The notes: generated by a model not told the origin, from the letters alone. Counted from the stretch's first letter, positions 11,141-22,969 are shown. The stretch is 64,000 nt of DNA from Nageia nagi (GCA_050084985.1 JBITNC010000001.1:195858001-195922000), one strand, 5' to 3'. Translations and numbers: made by a program.

Positions 11141-12000
11141 GCTATTTTGTAAGTCATTTCATCATATTTTCTATTTGCACATTTCTTTTTTTTGTTTAGT
11201 TCAATTTTTCAATATTTCATGTTAAATTGAATGCTTGTTTGTACCTATAATTGGGTGATAGCATTGGAACCCAATCTTGTCACTTCATTCATAGCAAGTT
11301 TTAGTCAAAATTTTGATTTCCCATTTTCAATATTTGTATTTTAATGGAAAAAAGTATCACTATTTATCCTTTCTCATGCTTTCTAGCACATGATTTGTAC
11401 ATTTGATAAATTAGATATTATCCTATAAAAATATGTTTTTCTCTCCATTAAATAAATTTTTGTCCTCTTTTTTTGTTAATTAGGCCATGCCCTATGTATG
11501 CATGTTCCTTTTACAATCATTTTTCCTCTTAGCTGAGTGTTTCCATTGTATTCCAATGCTATTGATCCATTATGTTCAACTTTTATGTGATTATTTCTCA
11601 TTTTTTCTTATCATTATATTAGCTAAAATAATCATGTATGCAATTTGATTATTGTGAATGTGTTTATTTAAATCTTATTTTTGTTACATGTGTGATTTAA
11701 ATTTTCATTTCTATTTTACCTTTTCATGATCATCTTTACCAAAAATTTTGTGTTAAATGCTTAAAATTCAAATGTATATGTCAAAATCTCAAATATAGTT
11801 CTAATCAATTAAAAATCAAATACCGAAATAGAACACATCTTAGCATAACCAAAATGCACATGCATGTGCACACACACACACACACATATATAATAAATTA
11901 ATGTGTGGCATATCTATAGGTTATAAAAACATATGTCCATAATAATGCCATAACAAAACATGTCAACTGATACATAATCCTAGTTCCCCTATGGGATCTC
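11141..12000. other. T-rich spacer with (CA)n microsatellite
   Basis: No coding frame. Pyrimidine-rich sequence ending in a short (CA)n tract at about 11868-11886 followed by TATATA. In the sister-type element at 23584-32669 a T-rich spacer after gag likewise ends in a microsatellite, (AT)n at 27248-27285, just before the antisense PMD gene. Confidence 0.5.
11868..11886. repeat. (CA)n microsatellite
   Basis: About nine CA units followed by TATATAATAA. Confidence 0.85.
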
Positions 12001-12544
12001 TAACCCATAGATGGATCCTAGGTCCTACTCCTAGACCTAGACCTCAATTAGCTGGTAGATATAATAGCCACTATCTGCACATACTAAAGGAGTTGGTTAT
12101 CCTTAAATGCAATTAGGTATTGAAGCCTCTTCACCTCTTGATATTGCAACACATGTGGTAAAGCTTGAAATATCTCAACCTATCCATGAAGGAAACAAAT
12201 TTGGTCATTCTGAAACCTCAATTGTAACTATAGGCTCTAAATTTTGTAAAATGCAAATATACATAATAAATAAAATGATCTATGATATAAGAAGAGATAT
12301 ATATATGTACACTATATTAGATACAACAAATTTACATGAAAAGCATGCACCTAATATGATGTGTATGTGTAAATCCTCAAAAGTGAATGTTAATGGATCT
12401 TTGAAGGATTAGGATTGGATTGGAGGTGAGCTTGCAATGGATCTTAATATGCATGCATCAACAACCTTTGCTACTAAAATATGAAATCCTTGATCCTCAA
12501 AATGCACACTGTTAATAGCCTTGGAGAAGCATGCCATTAACAAC
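12001..12544. other. unassigned segment with one open frame (12107-12412)
   Basis: Internal sequence of the outer element just before the nested insertions. By position it should correspond to the 3' end of the antisense PMD gene. I cannot confirm PMD homology here, and the plus-strand open frame of 101 codons (MQLGIEASSPLDI start) matches nothing I recognise. Treat as unknown. Confidence 0.35.
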
Positions 12545-12966
12545 ATTGAATATGATGAATAATGGAGTGCATAAAATATGGAAAATTTTAGAGCTTAAAT
12601 TATAGTAATTTCTCATAATTGGTGGCATATAAAGACATTGTTGCTTGATGAAGATTATGTGATACAACCACCTATTAGAGATCTTGTCATATCAAAGAGT
12701 TATGATCTATGGAGGTCAACCTATTTGACTCATATATATAGCCTGCAAAGACATAGAGAGGAGTGAAGGTCAAACTCTAACAATCATATAAAACTTTTTG
12801 GTATTTAATATAATTTGAAATATGAACCATAGCATATGAGATTGCATTGGCCTTAGCACATTGTAATATCAAATGTAATGTAACATTTGTAATATTGCAA
12901 TAAGTCATTCAATAAGTCTAAATATGATTTATTAAATAAATAATCGATCATTTTTAGCCACCTACA
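12545..12966 (-). repeat. minus-strand gypsy 3' LTR (LTR-B)
   Basis: On the minus strand it starts at 12966 with TGTAGGTGGCTAAAAATGA, close to the start of the Tat-like LTRs at 23584 and 32033 (TGTAGRTGCCTCAAAATGA). A polypurine tract lies immediately upstream on that strand. It aligns with 49296-49710, also minus. The left boundary is approximate because the right copy is cut by a copia insertion. Confidence 0.65.
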
Positions 12967-12980
12967 TTTTTTCCCTCTTT
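12967..12980 (-). other. polypurine tract of LTR-B element
   Basis: On the minus strand, AAAGAGGGAAAAAA directly before TGTAGG. The family tract elsewhere is AAAGAGGGGCAAA at 22317-22329. It marks 12545-12966 as a 3' LTR whose element body extended to the right. Confidence 0.65.
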
Positions 12981-13320
12981 GGATATGAAATGAAAAGCAT
13001 TGAAATTGCATAATCCAAAGAAATTTAGAGAAGAGAAGAAAATTTTCAATAGTAAAGTGGACTTCCCTTTCTCAATTGATAAGTCAAGTATCATATGTCT
13101 TCTACCACCTTTTGATCTTATATTTCCCCTTGCTCTAGCTTCTTTATGGAATCAAACCAAAAATTAGAATCCCTATATGAGAAGTGTACCTCTATTTGGG
13201 TCCTACTCTCTCAGATAATACATTTTTGAGAAAAATCTAACATAATACCCATAGATCAAATCTAATAAAAGAATAATAAATTTAAATAATAAGTATGGAA
13301 TAAATATATATCCATTATGT
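12981..13320 (-). other. 3' untranslated remnant of LTR-B gypsy element
   Basis: On the minus strand the last about 200 bases before the PPT (AAAATTTTCTTCT and an ATATCCAAAGAGGG end) resemble the 3' ends of the Tat-like elements at 22100-22329 and 31830-32032. No coding sequence. Confidence 0.45.
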
Positions 13321-13639
13321 TACTATGGTCATTAAGAGACATAGTTCTATTGAACCATGATTATCAAGTTAATGAGGTTCTTAATATAATTTTATATCTT
13401 CAACAAATACTAGTTTTGAAAGAAGCAAGCATTTTGTAATGGTTGTAGGTGAAAAGAATGTGAAGGGTAAGTGCTATCTACTCATATTAGAAAATAAATT
13501 TGCAAATTGTAAACTCTTTTGAACTCTTAGAATGTGAATAGGCTTGCACTTTATTTTTGGTAGGTATATATAACAAATGAAACTTAATATGAATAAATAA
13601 AAACCTTAGAGGAAACTTTTTTCCTAGTATGTGAAGGCT
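13321..13639. other. no gene seen; possible LINE 5' end
   Basis: Sequence between the gypsy 3' end and the recognisable LINE ORF1. The LINE start lies somewhere here but no boundary or target duplication is visible. Confidence 0.3.
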
Positions 13640-14751
13640 GATATCAAACCTCCCCTATGGGCTATGGTAGATAGATGAAAAATTGAAACTAAGAATCCCA
13701 TGGGAAATGATAGATCAAACCATGAAAAGAGGGTAATTAATTCTAATTATGAAGGTTCAAGGAGCTTGATTGAACATAAATGATGTTAGGAGATGTGCAA
13801 AACTAAAATAGAAACTCAAAGGAAGTCTAGATATCATAGCCTTACCAAATGATTATATGATTTTTTTCTTCAAAAATGAGGTAGAATAAAATGAAGTTAT
13901 GAGCTCAGCCTAGTTTATTGGTAATAGATGAATTTTACTAGAGTGAAAAAAACCTAGCTTTGACACTACAAAGGATCAAAATATGAGAGTACCATTTTGG
14001 GTGACATTGCCAAACCTCCCTTTCAATTTATTGCACTAGAAGGTTTTTAATGGAATAAATGATTCTTTTGGAAGATTCATCAAAATGGATGATGTAATGA
14101 AATTATAATCCTAAATGATATCATCTATATTTTGTGTCATGGTGTAATTTGGAATAAAGCTCCCTACATCAATCACCATAGAAGCAAAAATTAGAGATTT
14201 TGAGCATGAACTACAATATGAACCAAATAATTGAATTTGTTCCTTATGCAACTAGGTTATTCACCTCATGAATTCATGTCTAAAAATCATTATATGTGAC
14301 AAGAAAGAGTGGAGACTAAAATTACCATAGGACAATCCTTTTCTAAAGGAAGTTAATGAAGGAGAAAGCTTAGAGGAGGGTGAAATCAACCAAAATGAGT
14401 AGGAAATGGATAATAATGAGGCATATGTAGAAGAGGAAAAAGATGAAAATTAAGTGGATAGCTCCTTGAGAGGTAACATGATGGGCATGAATGATATCCA
14501 AAAAGAACTTTCATCTAAGGAGTAAAGGAAAATAGTTTCAAGAAAAAAAGAAATAATTGAGAAGTGGGTCAAATTCATCTGAAATGATAGCTAAAGAAAC
14601 TCAAATGGAATGACAAATTTTGATAAGAAGCACATCTAAAGGAAGACCTTTATTGGGAGAAGTAAGAAGAAAAGAAATAGAAACAGATATAATGGATGGA
14701 AAATTAGGAATTCTAAACACCTTTGGGGGTAGATCACCCTCCAAAAAGGGT
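13640..14751 (+). pseudogene. LINE ORF1 (DUF4283-like, CCHC zinc knuckle)
   Basis: The segment at about 13990-14100 reads VTLPNLPFNLLH then VFNGINDSFGRFIKMDD, the typical core of plant LINE ORF1 (DUF4283-type nucleic-acid-binding domain). About 45 codons on, near 14235-14290, comes a knuckle ICSLCN-x-VIHLMNSC (C-x2-C-x4-H-x4-C). An acidic, low-complexity tail follows (EEGEINQNE, EAYVEEEKDEN). ORF1 proteins coat LINE RNA. Stops are common. The ORF is cut at 14751 by the gypsy element. Confidence 0.75.
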
Positions 14752-15375
14752 TCTTAACACCTCAAAATGAACCTTTATGTATTTAATAAATCATTTTAAT
14801 ATTTTAACAATGTATTATTTAAAAATAGATTTAAAATGTATAAAAGAGGTGTAGGTCATATATTTTACCCTTATGGAATGTACAAGGGGTCAAAATATCA
14901 AAGTAATGTAAACTTGTATCATATACAAAGGCATCATTTTATGACCTATAGGATGATGAATGAATCATGGGCTAATAATAATTTCAAGCTAATATAAGGA
15001 TTATCAATTGAAGATAATTTGAAGGATTGCAACTTACTTTATCTATATATATTATGCATCTATTATTTTATAAGTTCACATGTATGTTCATCATTTGATT
15101 ATTTGTTAATTCACTCATCACTACATTATTGTTTGTGTTTGTAATTTCACTCATTCTATAGCACCAATGATGCACTAATTATAGGGTGTTGGTAGAGTGC
15201 TTATTGATGGATGTATACTTTGTATTTTGTGAATTTTATGATTAATAGAATGAATACATAATTTAAGTAAACATTACTACATTTTAATTACATGTTATTA
15301 CCATATTTTTTATATATTCATCAATATTTACAAAGTAGAACAATAGTGCATTACTCACATTATTTAGCATCTGCA
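14752..15375 (+). repeat. C1 5' LTR, 624 bp
   Basis: Aligns with 22330-22969 over its length (CACCTCAAAATGAACC near the start, CATTATTTAGCATCTGCA at the end). The first bases are altered: TCTTAA where relatives have TGTAGA, so the exact left edge is inferred from the alignment. Confidence 0.8.
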
Positions 15376-15378
15376 TTT

Positions 15379-15387
15379 TGGTGAACC
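15379..15387 (+). other. putative primer binding site TGGTGAACC
   Basis: Three bases after the LTR end; identical nine bases to the site at 8868 in the outer element. Confidence 0.6.
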
Positions 15388-15489
15388 TAATTATTTGATT
15401 TATATTACCTTAGAGGCAAGATCATATAACCCTTATTATCATGATCATGCTATCAACACCATACATCTCTATCTTTAGGATGTCAATAG

Positions 15490-16760
15490 CATTAACATGG
15501 ATAAAATACCAACCATTCTTTAGGATTTGAACATGAATATTTTGGACTTGAAAAGGGCAATTGCTATGAACAACAATCCAAGTTCCAACTTGATTAATCT
15601 AGGAGGTTCATCCAATACCTCTCAACCATCCAATCCTAATGAGTATGATGGAATTTTCATTTTAAATTTTATGGATGACATTCACAATTTTCCCCTACCA
15701 CCTAATCATAAGACCCCCAAGTTCAAGATGTTCAGTAATGAATAGGATCCCCAAGTAGCATCTCATTAGCTTTCAAGAGGAGTGCTTGTTGAAACTAGGT
15801 TCAAATGAGAGGTTAATGGCTAAATTATTCCCAATGAGTTTAAAAGGTGATGCTACTCAATGGTTTTATTCTCTTCCCAGTAACTTTATTAATTCTTTTA
15901 AAACCTTAGTTCAAATATTTATGGGTCAATATAAGCATAATATTAAAGAACAAGTCAATATATCAAAATTATGTGCACTTCATCAAGAAAGAAATGAAAC
16001 CCTAGATAAGTATGTATTATGCTTCAAAAGGGTATGGAAAACTAATTGAGTTAAACTACATGAATATGAGATTTGTGGCATATTTTGTGAATCTATTATT
16101 CCTATACTTCAATTACATTCTCCTAGTGCTAAGGATGTGGGTTTTAGTACTTTAGTTCAACAATTGCTACAAAAATAAAAAGATTTATTATCTATAGGGA
16201 AGCTAAAATATACATCTAACATTTTTTTCAAAGATAATAGGAAACCATACACCAAGAAAGAGGAGAAAGTAGTTAATATGGTGGATAGACCCAAGACTCC
16301 TCCAAAGGCACAAAGATCTACTTCCTCAAAGGATATCAACTACACATTTCTAGTTCAACCAAGAATTATTTTGAGGGAGTTAATGAAGAAAGACCTGCTA
16401 CAACCACTTGAAAAAATTGATGATGATACCCCTTTGGGACACTTTTAGGCATATTATGCTCATCATCAATGAAAAGGGCATGCTACAAACTTTTTCAAAC
16501 CATTGGAAGCGACTATCATAGCCCTTATAGAACAAGGAAGGTACAAGATTAATGAATGCCTTACTAAATAAGGAGATACCATCAATGTGGTCATATTATT
16601 CAAAGAGGTGTGTGCTAACTTATGAAGAGGACATCCTTGTAATGTTCCAAATCCTATCACCATAGAAAAAGTGTGTGTCCCAAATGATACTAAAATTTAT
16701 AGTATGATTGATCAATTAAAAAATACACAAGCAAAGATTAACTTGTATGATCTTATTTCT
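15490..16760 (+). pseudogene. gag: C1 gag
   Basis: Open pieces at 15527-15745 and 15786-16049. The second holds the gag core: LMAKLFPMSLKGDATQWF, then SFKTLVQIFMGQYKHNI, and a KYVLCFKRVW end. The capsid tail continues through VNMVDRPKTPP (near 16280) and a YHR/HH-KGH-like zinc remnant near 16460, where Tat gag usually has a YCxYHxxxGHxTxxC motif. Stops are mostly TAG/TAA for glutamine. Confidence 0.78.
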
Positions 16761-16899
16761 ACTTCTTAGGCTCATAGGGATGTTTTATATTCTTTATTAA
16801 GAATAAAATTGTTCCTACTAACATTTCAACCACTACATTTTTGAGAAGCTCTAAACCATTAGGGAAAGTGACACTATCTCCTTTTATAGATCTAAAATA

Positions 16900-17480
16900 C
16901 TCAACCAAGAACTATTAGATGAGTGTTCAACCTTATATACCATCCCATTGATAGATGAATAGGAAGTCAAAAGGACCATGGTAGATAATGGTTCAGCTCT
17001 GAATGTATATTCTAATTATTTTTTGACTCAATTATAAGAAAAAGTTGTAACCATCCCCCCATTAGAAGAAGCTACTTTAAAAATTAGAGCCTATGATAGT
17101 TCTTCCAAGAAACCACTAGGCATAGCTACCATGATGATTACCATAGGAGTTAGAACTATTTCAGCCAAGTTTTAGGTAGTTGATTCTAAGTTGTATTATA
17201 ACATGCTTTTAGGAAGACCTTGGATCCATGATACAAAAGCTATCCCTTCTACACTACATGGTAGACTAAAATTTGAATTCCAATGAGAAGTACACATAAT
17301 TTTAGCTGATCCTAAGACCTATGAACTATGCAATACTATTGAGTTTGAAGAGGTGGCCTTGGTTCCACCACTTTTTGAAATAGAACCCTTGTATGATCCC
17401 ACATCAAGGGAAATTATAGATAAATAGGTGCAAATAATGGAAATAGGTATGGGAACTTACAAAATAAATGATACAAACTT
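16900..17480 (+). pseudogene. C1 protease
   Basis: Aspartic protease with active-site context MVDNGSALN near 16978 (D-N-G-S in place of D-S/T-G), then IRAYDSSSKKPLGIAT, a TIGVRTISAKF strand and YNMLLGRPWIHD near 17200. The LGRPWIHD signature followed by PSTLHGRLKF is typical of Tat/Ogre protease. It would cut the Gag-Pol polyprotein. Frame interrupted by at least three stops. Confidence 0.78.
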
Positions 17481-17559
17481 ATTTGCATCTGTTAAAGACT
17501 TGGGACAACCTTGAATATTGGTTATTTTAGGTTGCCAATGGCATTCTATTTTGCATACA

Positions 17560-18840
17560 AGGTGCCAACATCATACAAATGGTGATGTCAATGGCCCTTC
17601 TAGATCTATTTAGTCTGACACAACTAACTAGTCTTCTACAAATGATGTTCCTATGTATTCCAATTCAAGTAACATGTTTCCTTTTCCTTTTATTCAAAAG
17701 TTTATGGCTAATAATTGCAAGTACAAGGGAGGGGGTTTATGAAAAATTGAGTAAGTTATGCCTAATTTTTCTATTTATCCTAAAACACAGCTTACTAAGA
17801 TAGGTCTAGGTAGTGATGGATAGGTCAAACAAAAATGGGGTCCCATACAATTTGATAAAACATATAATATGATAGAATTATCTGATGAAATTGATGAAGA
17901 TATATGGATTGATCATATCTTACCTCCTACCTTTGATTATTTTAGTACTGATATTGATTTTCTTGAATACTTAGGGGCACATTTGGAATTGCCTAAGTAT
18001 AATGAAAAATATCATGCCTCTTATATGCTTCATAGAGCCTATTGATTATTCTAATTGTATTTCTAATATTGTTCCTATTACTAAACCAATTAGTAAAATA
18101 TAGGTATGCACCAATTTTTGTGATATCGACAATGCTTACCCTAAAGATGATTTTACATTACCCAATATTGATATGATTGTTGATAGCATATATGACCATG
18201 ATATGTTGAAATTTACAGATTGTTTTTCTAGTTATAATCAAATTTTAATTAATCTTGCTAATTGATATAAAACAACTTTCAAAACCCCTTGGGGTAATTT
18301 TTATTAGAATGTTATCCCTTATGGACTAAAAAATGTAGGTGCTACATATCAGAGAGCCATGGTCACTATGTTCCATAACCACATTCATAAAAAAGTGGAG
18401 GTCTATGTTGATGACATACTTGTCAAATCAAAGTAAGGTCAAGACCATCTCCAAGCCCTTGAATAGGCATTCAACATTTTGCAAAGGTACAAATTAGGAA
18501 TCAAACCTTCAAAGTGTGCATTGGAGTTACTTATGAAAAATTGTTAGGGTTCATGGTTTACAATATAGGAATTGAGGTAGATCCCAAGAATGTAAAAGCC
18601 ATTATTGATATGCCTCCTCTTCAAAACTTGAAATAGCTTAGAAGTATTCAAGGAAAGCTAAACTCAATAAGGAGGTTCATCTCATAGCTAGGGGATAAGT
18701 GTATACCATTCACTCACTTACTTAAGAAAGATGTCAAGTTTGTATGGGATATGAATTGCCATAAAGAATTTGAAGATATCAAGAAATATTTTTTAATCCC
18801 CCTATCCTTGTTCCCATTGATTTTTTCCAACCTTATTACT
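17560..18840 (+). pseudogene. pol: C1 reverse transcriptase
   Basis: A linker (17870-18040, EDIWIDHILPP) leads into RT. The fingers are near 18090-18160, then DMIVDSIYDHDMLKFTDCFSSYNQI (partial, frame-shifted). The primer-grip side is at YGLKNVGATYQRAM near 18320 and the catalytic box YVDDILVKSK at 18404-18433, with Y-V-D-D intact. DHLQALE follows. The order matches gypsy RT. It would copy element RNA to cDNA in the particle. Several TAG/TAA stops. Confidence 0.82.
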
Positions 18841-19230
18841 TATATATTTTAGCCTCCATGTATGCCATAAGAACCATGCTATGTCAAAAAACTAAAGATA
18901 ATAAGGAGAGGGCCATTTATTATCTAAATAAGACATTGATTGATTATGAGACAAGGTACACTCCTATGGATAAGATTTCCTTTGCTATGATATTTACTAC
19001 TAAAAAATTAAGGCATTACTTGTTATATTTCACCACAAATGTTGTTAGTCCTATTGATCATTTAAATTATTTTGTGGCTAAACAACAATTATTAGGTAGA
19101 TTTGCAAAGTGGCTAATGTTATTACAAGAATTTGATATTAATGTGGTGAAGCAATAATCTATTAAAGGATAGGCAATTATAAATCTAATAGTAGATTTCC
19201 ATCAGGAAGGTGAAGAGGTGGTCCATGAAG
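18841..19230 (+). pseudogene. C1 first RNase H domain
   Basis: Open at 18858-19157. Contains ERAIYYLNKTLIDYETRYTP and then KLRHYLLYFTTNVVSPIDHL, matching the gypsy RNase H-connection order (YxSRTLxxxExxYTxxEK, LRHYLxxH). The ends run into a KWLMLLQEFDI motif. Degrades element RNA during cDNA synthesis. Confidence 0.78.
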
Positions 19231-19374
19231 AATTTCTTGATATTTTTTAGGAGGATCCATGGAACTAATGGCCTTATGACCTATCAATAGGGCACCAATA
19301 GTGTGACTTTGAGGAGATATTTATCCCTAATGATTATATTTATCTTCTAGAATATGAGCTTGTATTTTGTAGCC

Positions 19375-19891
19375 TATAGTTTGGACCCTATATTTTGATG
19401 GTTCTTAATGCATTCATAGAGTAGGGGTAGGTATTGTTTTGGTATCTCCTACTAATCAAGTAATCCCTATTACATACAAATTGGATTTCAAATGAACTAA
19501 TAATATGGTTGAGTATGAGGCTCTAATATTCGGATTGAATGCAACTTTAGAACTAAAAATCATAGACATAGAAATTTATGGGGATTCACAACTTGTGGTC
19601 AACCAAGTGAAGGGTAGTTATGATAACAAAGATGAGAAACTAAAGAATTATAGGGTGGTTGTGATTGAGTTGTTGGAAATCCTTGAAAGATATACTATTG
19701 ATACCATTCGTAGGACTAATAATAGATATGCAGATGCTATGGAAAGTGTAGCTTCTTTGGTACCAATTGAGCTTGAAGATGAAGATACCATTCTCACTAT
19801 CCATAAGTTTTGTTCTCCATCTTACACAACTCATATTTATTCTATTTTATCCTATATTATTTCCAATGATGATGCTTTTCAAGATTGGTAA
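19375..19891 (+). pseudogene. C1 second RNase H (archaeal-type, aRNH)
   Basis: Begins with a TLYFDGS-like catalytic start (near 19388), then VGVGIVLVSPTNQVIPIT, NNMVEYEALIFGLNATLELK (19500-19557), IEIYGDSQLVVNQVKGSY (19570-19620) and a RRTNNRYADAMESVAS end. D, E, D landmarks of the fold (FDGS, EYEAL, GDSQLV) are visible. This additional RNase H after the classical one is known for the Tat/Ogre lineage and decides the assignment. One open stretch of 128 codons survives. Confidence 0.85.
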
Positions 19892-20029
19892 TTTGATATC
19901 TATCACTACTATAAACACCAAAGCATTCCTCCTAGATATACTAAGAATGATAGATTAAGATTGAGGACTAATATGAAATATATTATTATTGGTTATTTTT
20001 ATATAGAAGATCCTTTAATGGTGCCTTGT

Positions 20030-21096
20030 TGAGATGTTTAACATAGGATGAGATAGATACTACTTTAGAGAAAGCTCATGATGGATTTTGTGGTGGCCAT
20101 TTTCATGCTTCTATTGGCCCACAATGGAAGAAGATTCTCAAACTCACATGAAAGTAAGTGTGAAATGACAAAATAATACAAATTTAGAAAAATAACCTAG
20201 TTATGAACTCAATTCCATTATTTCTCCATGGCCATATGATACTTGAGGCATAGATCTGATTAGTATGATTAATGTTCATTCTACAAATTTGTCATCATAG
20301 CTACAAAATATACTACCAAGTGAGTGGAAGACATCCCCATGAATTCAATTATACAAGAAAATATTATTGCATTCCTTACAAAATACATCATAACTAAATT
20401 TGCTATTGTACAAAAGTTGATCATGGATAATGGCCCAAATTTTAAGGGAAAGGATATGCTAGCATCTTGTAAAAAGTTTAGTATCATACAAAATGTTTCT
20501 TTAGTTTACTACCCTCAAGGAAATGGTCAAGCTAAAGCAACAAACAAGATAATTAAGAGTATTCTTTCCAAAACATGGATAAATACAAAAGAGATTAGTA
20601 TAAGAAATTTCCATATGCACTATGGGCCTATAGAACTAGTGTCTAAATAGCCACTAAGGAAATCCCATTTTCATTGGTATATGGAGATGAGGACATTATC
20701 CCACTTGAGTTAGAGATTCCTTTGCTTAGGATCTCTTTATAGGGTGATGTCCCAGATGAGGATGCATGAAAAGCAATATTACAATAGTTGGAGAGGTTAG
20801 ATGAAAAAGGAATCAAATCCATTGAACATCAAAAGGTATACCATGAAAAACTTAAGAGAGAATTTGGTAAGAAGATAAAAGCTAAAGAGTTCAAAATATG
20901 GGACCTAGTATTAAAAGAGAATATAAACAAAACAACAGTAAATGAGGAGGCTAAAGCCAAATTTAAACCCAATTGGTTGGGCCCATATATTGTTGTTGAT
21001 GCAATAGGATTAGGAGCATACAGGCTATCAACTTTCAATGGCAAGGAAGAACCAAAAACCTTTAATACCATCCATCTCAAGCATTTTTATGCTTAA
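20030..21096 (+). pseudogene. C1 integrase
   Basis: The N-terminal zinc region is weak (CGGHFHASIG near 20086). The core is readable at 20324-20650: IIAFLTKYIITKFAIVQK, IMDNGPNFKGK, and YYPQGNGQAKATNK, giving D and E of the D,D-35-E set. The C-terminal part is open at 20788-21096: EFKIWDLVLKEN, FKPNWLGPYIVVDAIG, GAYRLSTFNG and a final HLKHFYA stop. It would integrate the cDNA. Interrupted between pieces. Confidence 0.83.
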
Positions 21097-21107
21097 AAAG
21101 CACAACT

Positions 21108-21150
21108 TTGTGCCCCTAAAAAATAATTCATATCAAACATAGGGGCACAA
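21108..21150. repeat. 11-bp perfect inverted repeat just after pol stop
   Basis: TTGTGCCCCTA (21108-21118) and TAGGGGCACAA (21140-21150) are exact reverse complements around a 21-base loop, starting a few bases after the integrase stop. The right arm also resembles a polypurine tract. It could be an RNA hairpin or an internal PPT; function unknown. Confidence 0.8.
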
Positions 21151-21264
21151 CCTCTTTTTATTTTCTATATAGATCCAAGAAGGACATAACACTGATGGCA
21201 TGCTTAACTATTAGCATGACACTGATGGTGTGCAAAACAAAACTTAATATTCTAATGTCTTTAG

Positions 21265-21835
21265 ATCATGGACATAAAAATGTATGATCATCGATAGCGA
21301 ACAAAATAACTAGTGTGAGTTCCCTCGCTTAAAAGTAAACTTGCGATATAGCTGTTAGCAATTTGTTAACATTGGATCATCTCTAATTGATGATACATTT
21401 TTCTATTCATCCACATGGTTCTTTGTTATTCACCCATCTAAAGCATACTATCTTTAGATCATGGATATAAAAATGCATGATCATCAATGGCCCATGAAAT
21501 GGCTAGTGAGAGTTCCCTTATTAAAAGTAAATTGATGATACGGTCATTAATAATTTGTTGATATTGGATCATCTCCATTATATTATATATTTTTTTGTGT
21601 ATCCATATAGTTTTTACTTTGAACCCATATAAAGCATACCTTGAATCATGGACATAAAAATGCATGATGACTGATGGCCATCGATATGGCTAGTGAGAGT
21701 TCACTCACTTAAAAGATAAACTGATGATGCAACTATAAGTAAGATAGCTAACATTGAATCATCTTTGATGAATAATGCATCTTACTATGCATCAATCCTA
21801 TGATTTTATGACTAACATATCATTGTAGGTTCTCA
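21265..21835. repeat. C1 3' tandem repeats, three units of about 190 bp
   Basis: Unit heads ATCATGGACATAAAAATG recur at about 21265, 21458 and 21645 (spacings 193 and 187). Each unit holds an AGTGAGAGTTCACTCACT-type hairpin and ends near a TTGAACCCAT-like motif. The same array with four units is present in the sister element at 30767. Confidence 0.85.
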
Positions 21836-22316
21836 ACTCAAGCAAGAAACACAACCAAAAATATAGTGCCAGTACTATCCTCACTATCTTTTAGGCCACC
21901 AATAATGTACATTTCATTTACATGTCCACTTATCCAAATTATCACCTCTTTATTTTGAGGTATAGACATAAGTGCATTAGCTTCCTAAGTAGCTAACACA
22001 ACAAAATAATCAGATTCATAATTAAAATAGTATAAAGGAGGTACTTCATATCTTCCATCTCTAAGCTTGGATATCAATTTTTATATTCATCCAAACATCA
22101 TCCAAAAAGTATCTTGAATATAGCTTCTTCAATAGTCTTTTCCTTGGCTACTCCACTTAAGGATCTTTCTTGGGGAACACAAGTCAAAAGGGGAGTAGCA
22201 TAGGGACCCTCATAATCATTCAATCAACATTAGCAAAAGGATACAAAAATTTTCTTCTATGCTTCTTCTATACTTCTTCTTTAGACATGTAATTTGATTG
22301 CTTCAATCACACATCC
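21836..22316 (+). other. C1 3' untranslated region
   Basis: No coding. Closely similar to 31560-32019 in the sister element, including the CCTTGGCTACTCCACTTAAG and GATCTTTCTTGGGGAAC blocks, which supports common descent. Confidence 0.7.
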
Positions 22317-22329
22317 AAAGAGGGGCAAA
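22317..22329 (+). other. C1 polypurine tract
   Basis: AAAGAGGGGCAAA immediately before the 3' LTR. It primes plus-strand DNA synthesis. Confidence 0.8.
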
Positions 22330-22969
22330 TGTATATGCCTCAAAATGAACCTTTATCTATTTAATAAATCATTTTAATCTCTTATCAATTTATTATTTAA
22401 AAAGGGATTGAAAATGCATAAAAGAGGTGTAGGTCATGTATTTGACCCTTATGGAATGTACAAGGGGTTAAAATATCAAAGTTATGTAAACTTGTATCAT
22501 ATAAAGACATCATTTTATGTCATATAGGATCATGATCAAATCATGGGCTAATAATTATTTTAAGCTAATACAAGGATTATAAATTAAATATCATTTGAAG
22601 GATTAAAACTTGCTTTGTCTATCTATATTATGCATCTATTATTTTGTAATTTTGCATGTATGTTCATCATTTGATTATTTGCTAATTTGCTCATCACTAC
22701 ATTCTTATTCATATTTGTAATTTCACTCATCCTATGATGTTGGTGGAATGCCAATTATAGAGAGTTGGAAGCATGCTTATTCATGAATGTATACTCTATA
22801 TTTTGTGCATTTTATGATTAGAAAAATGAATACATAATCTAAGTAAACATTACTACATTATGGTTACATGTTATTCCCATATTTCTAATATATGTGTCAA
22901 TATTTACAAACTAGAACAATAGTGCATTAATCAACCCATTTGCATTAATCTCATTATTTAGTATCTAAA
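22330..22969 (+). repeat. C1 3' LTR, 640 bp
   Basis: Starts TGTATATGCCTC after the PPT. Aligns with 14752-15375. The terminal CA has become AA. The LINE ORF2 resumes at once. Confidence 0.82.

Larger units (their letters stand above)
14752..22969 (+). mobile_element. Tat/Ogre-lineage Ty3/gypsy element, full-length, decayed (C1)
   Basis: LTRs at 14752-15375 and 22330-22969, PBS at 15379, PPT at 22317. Internal order is gag, protease, RT, RNase H, second (archaeal-type) RNase H, integrase, a hairpin-forming inverted repeat, an array of about 190-bp repeats, then the 3' end. The extra RNase H and the LLGRPWIHD-type protease context are known traits of the Tat/Ogre lineage. Inserted between LINE ORF1 and ORF2. 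Flanks AGGGT and ATGCC do not match, so no target duplication is visible. All frames are interrupted. Confidence 0.87.
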
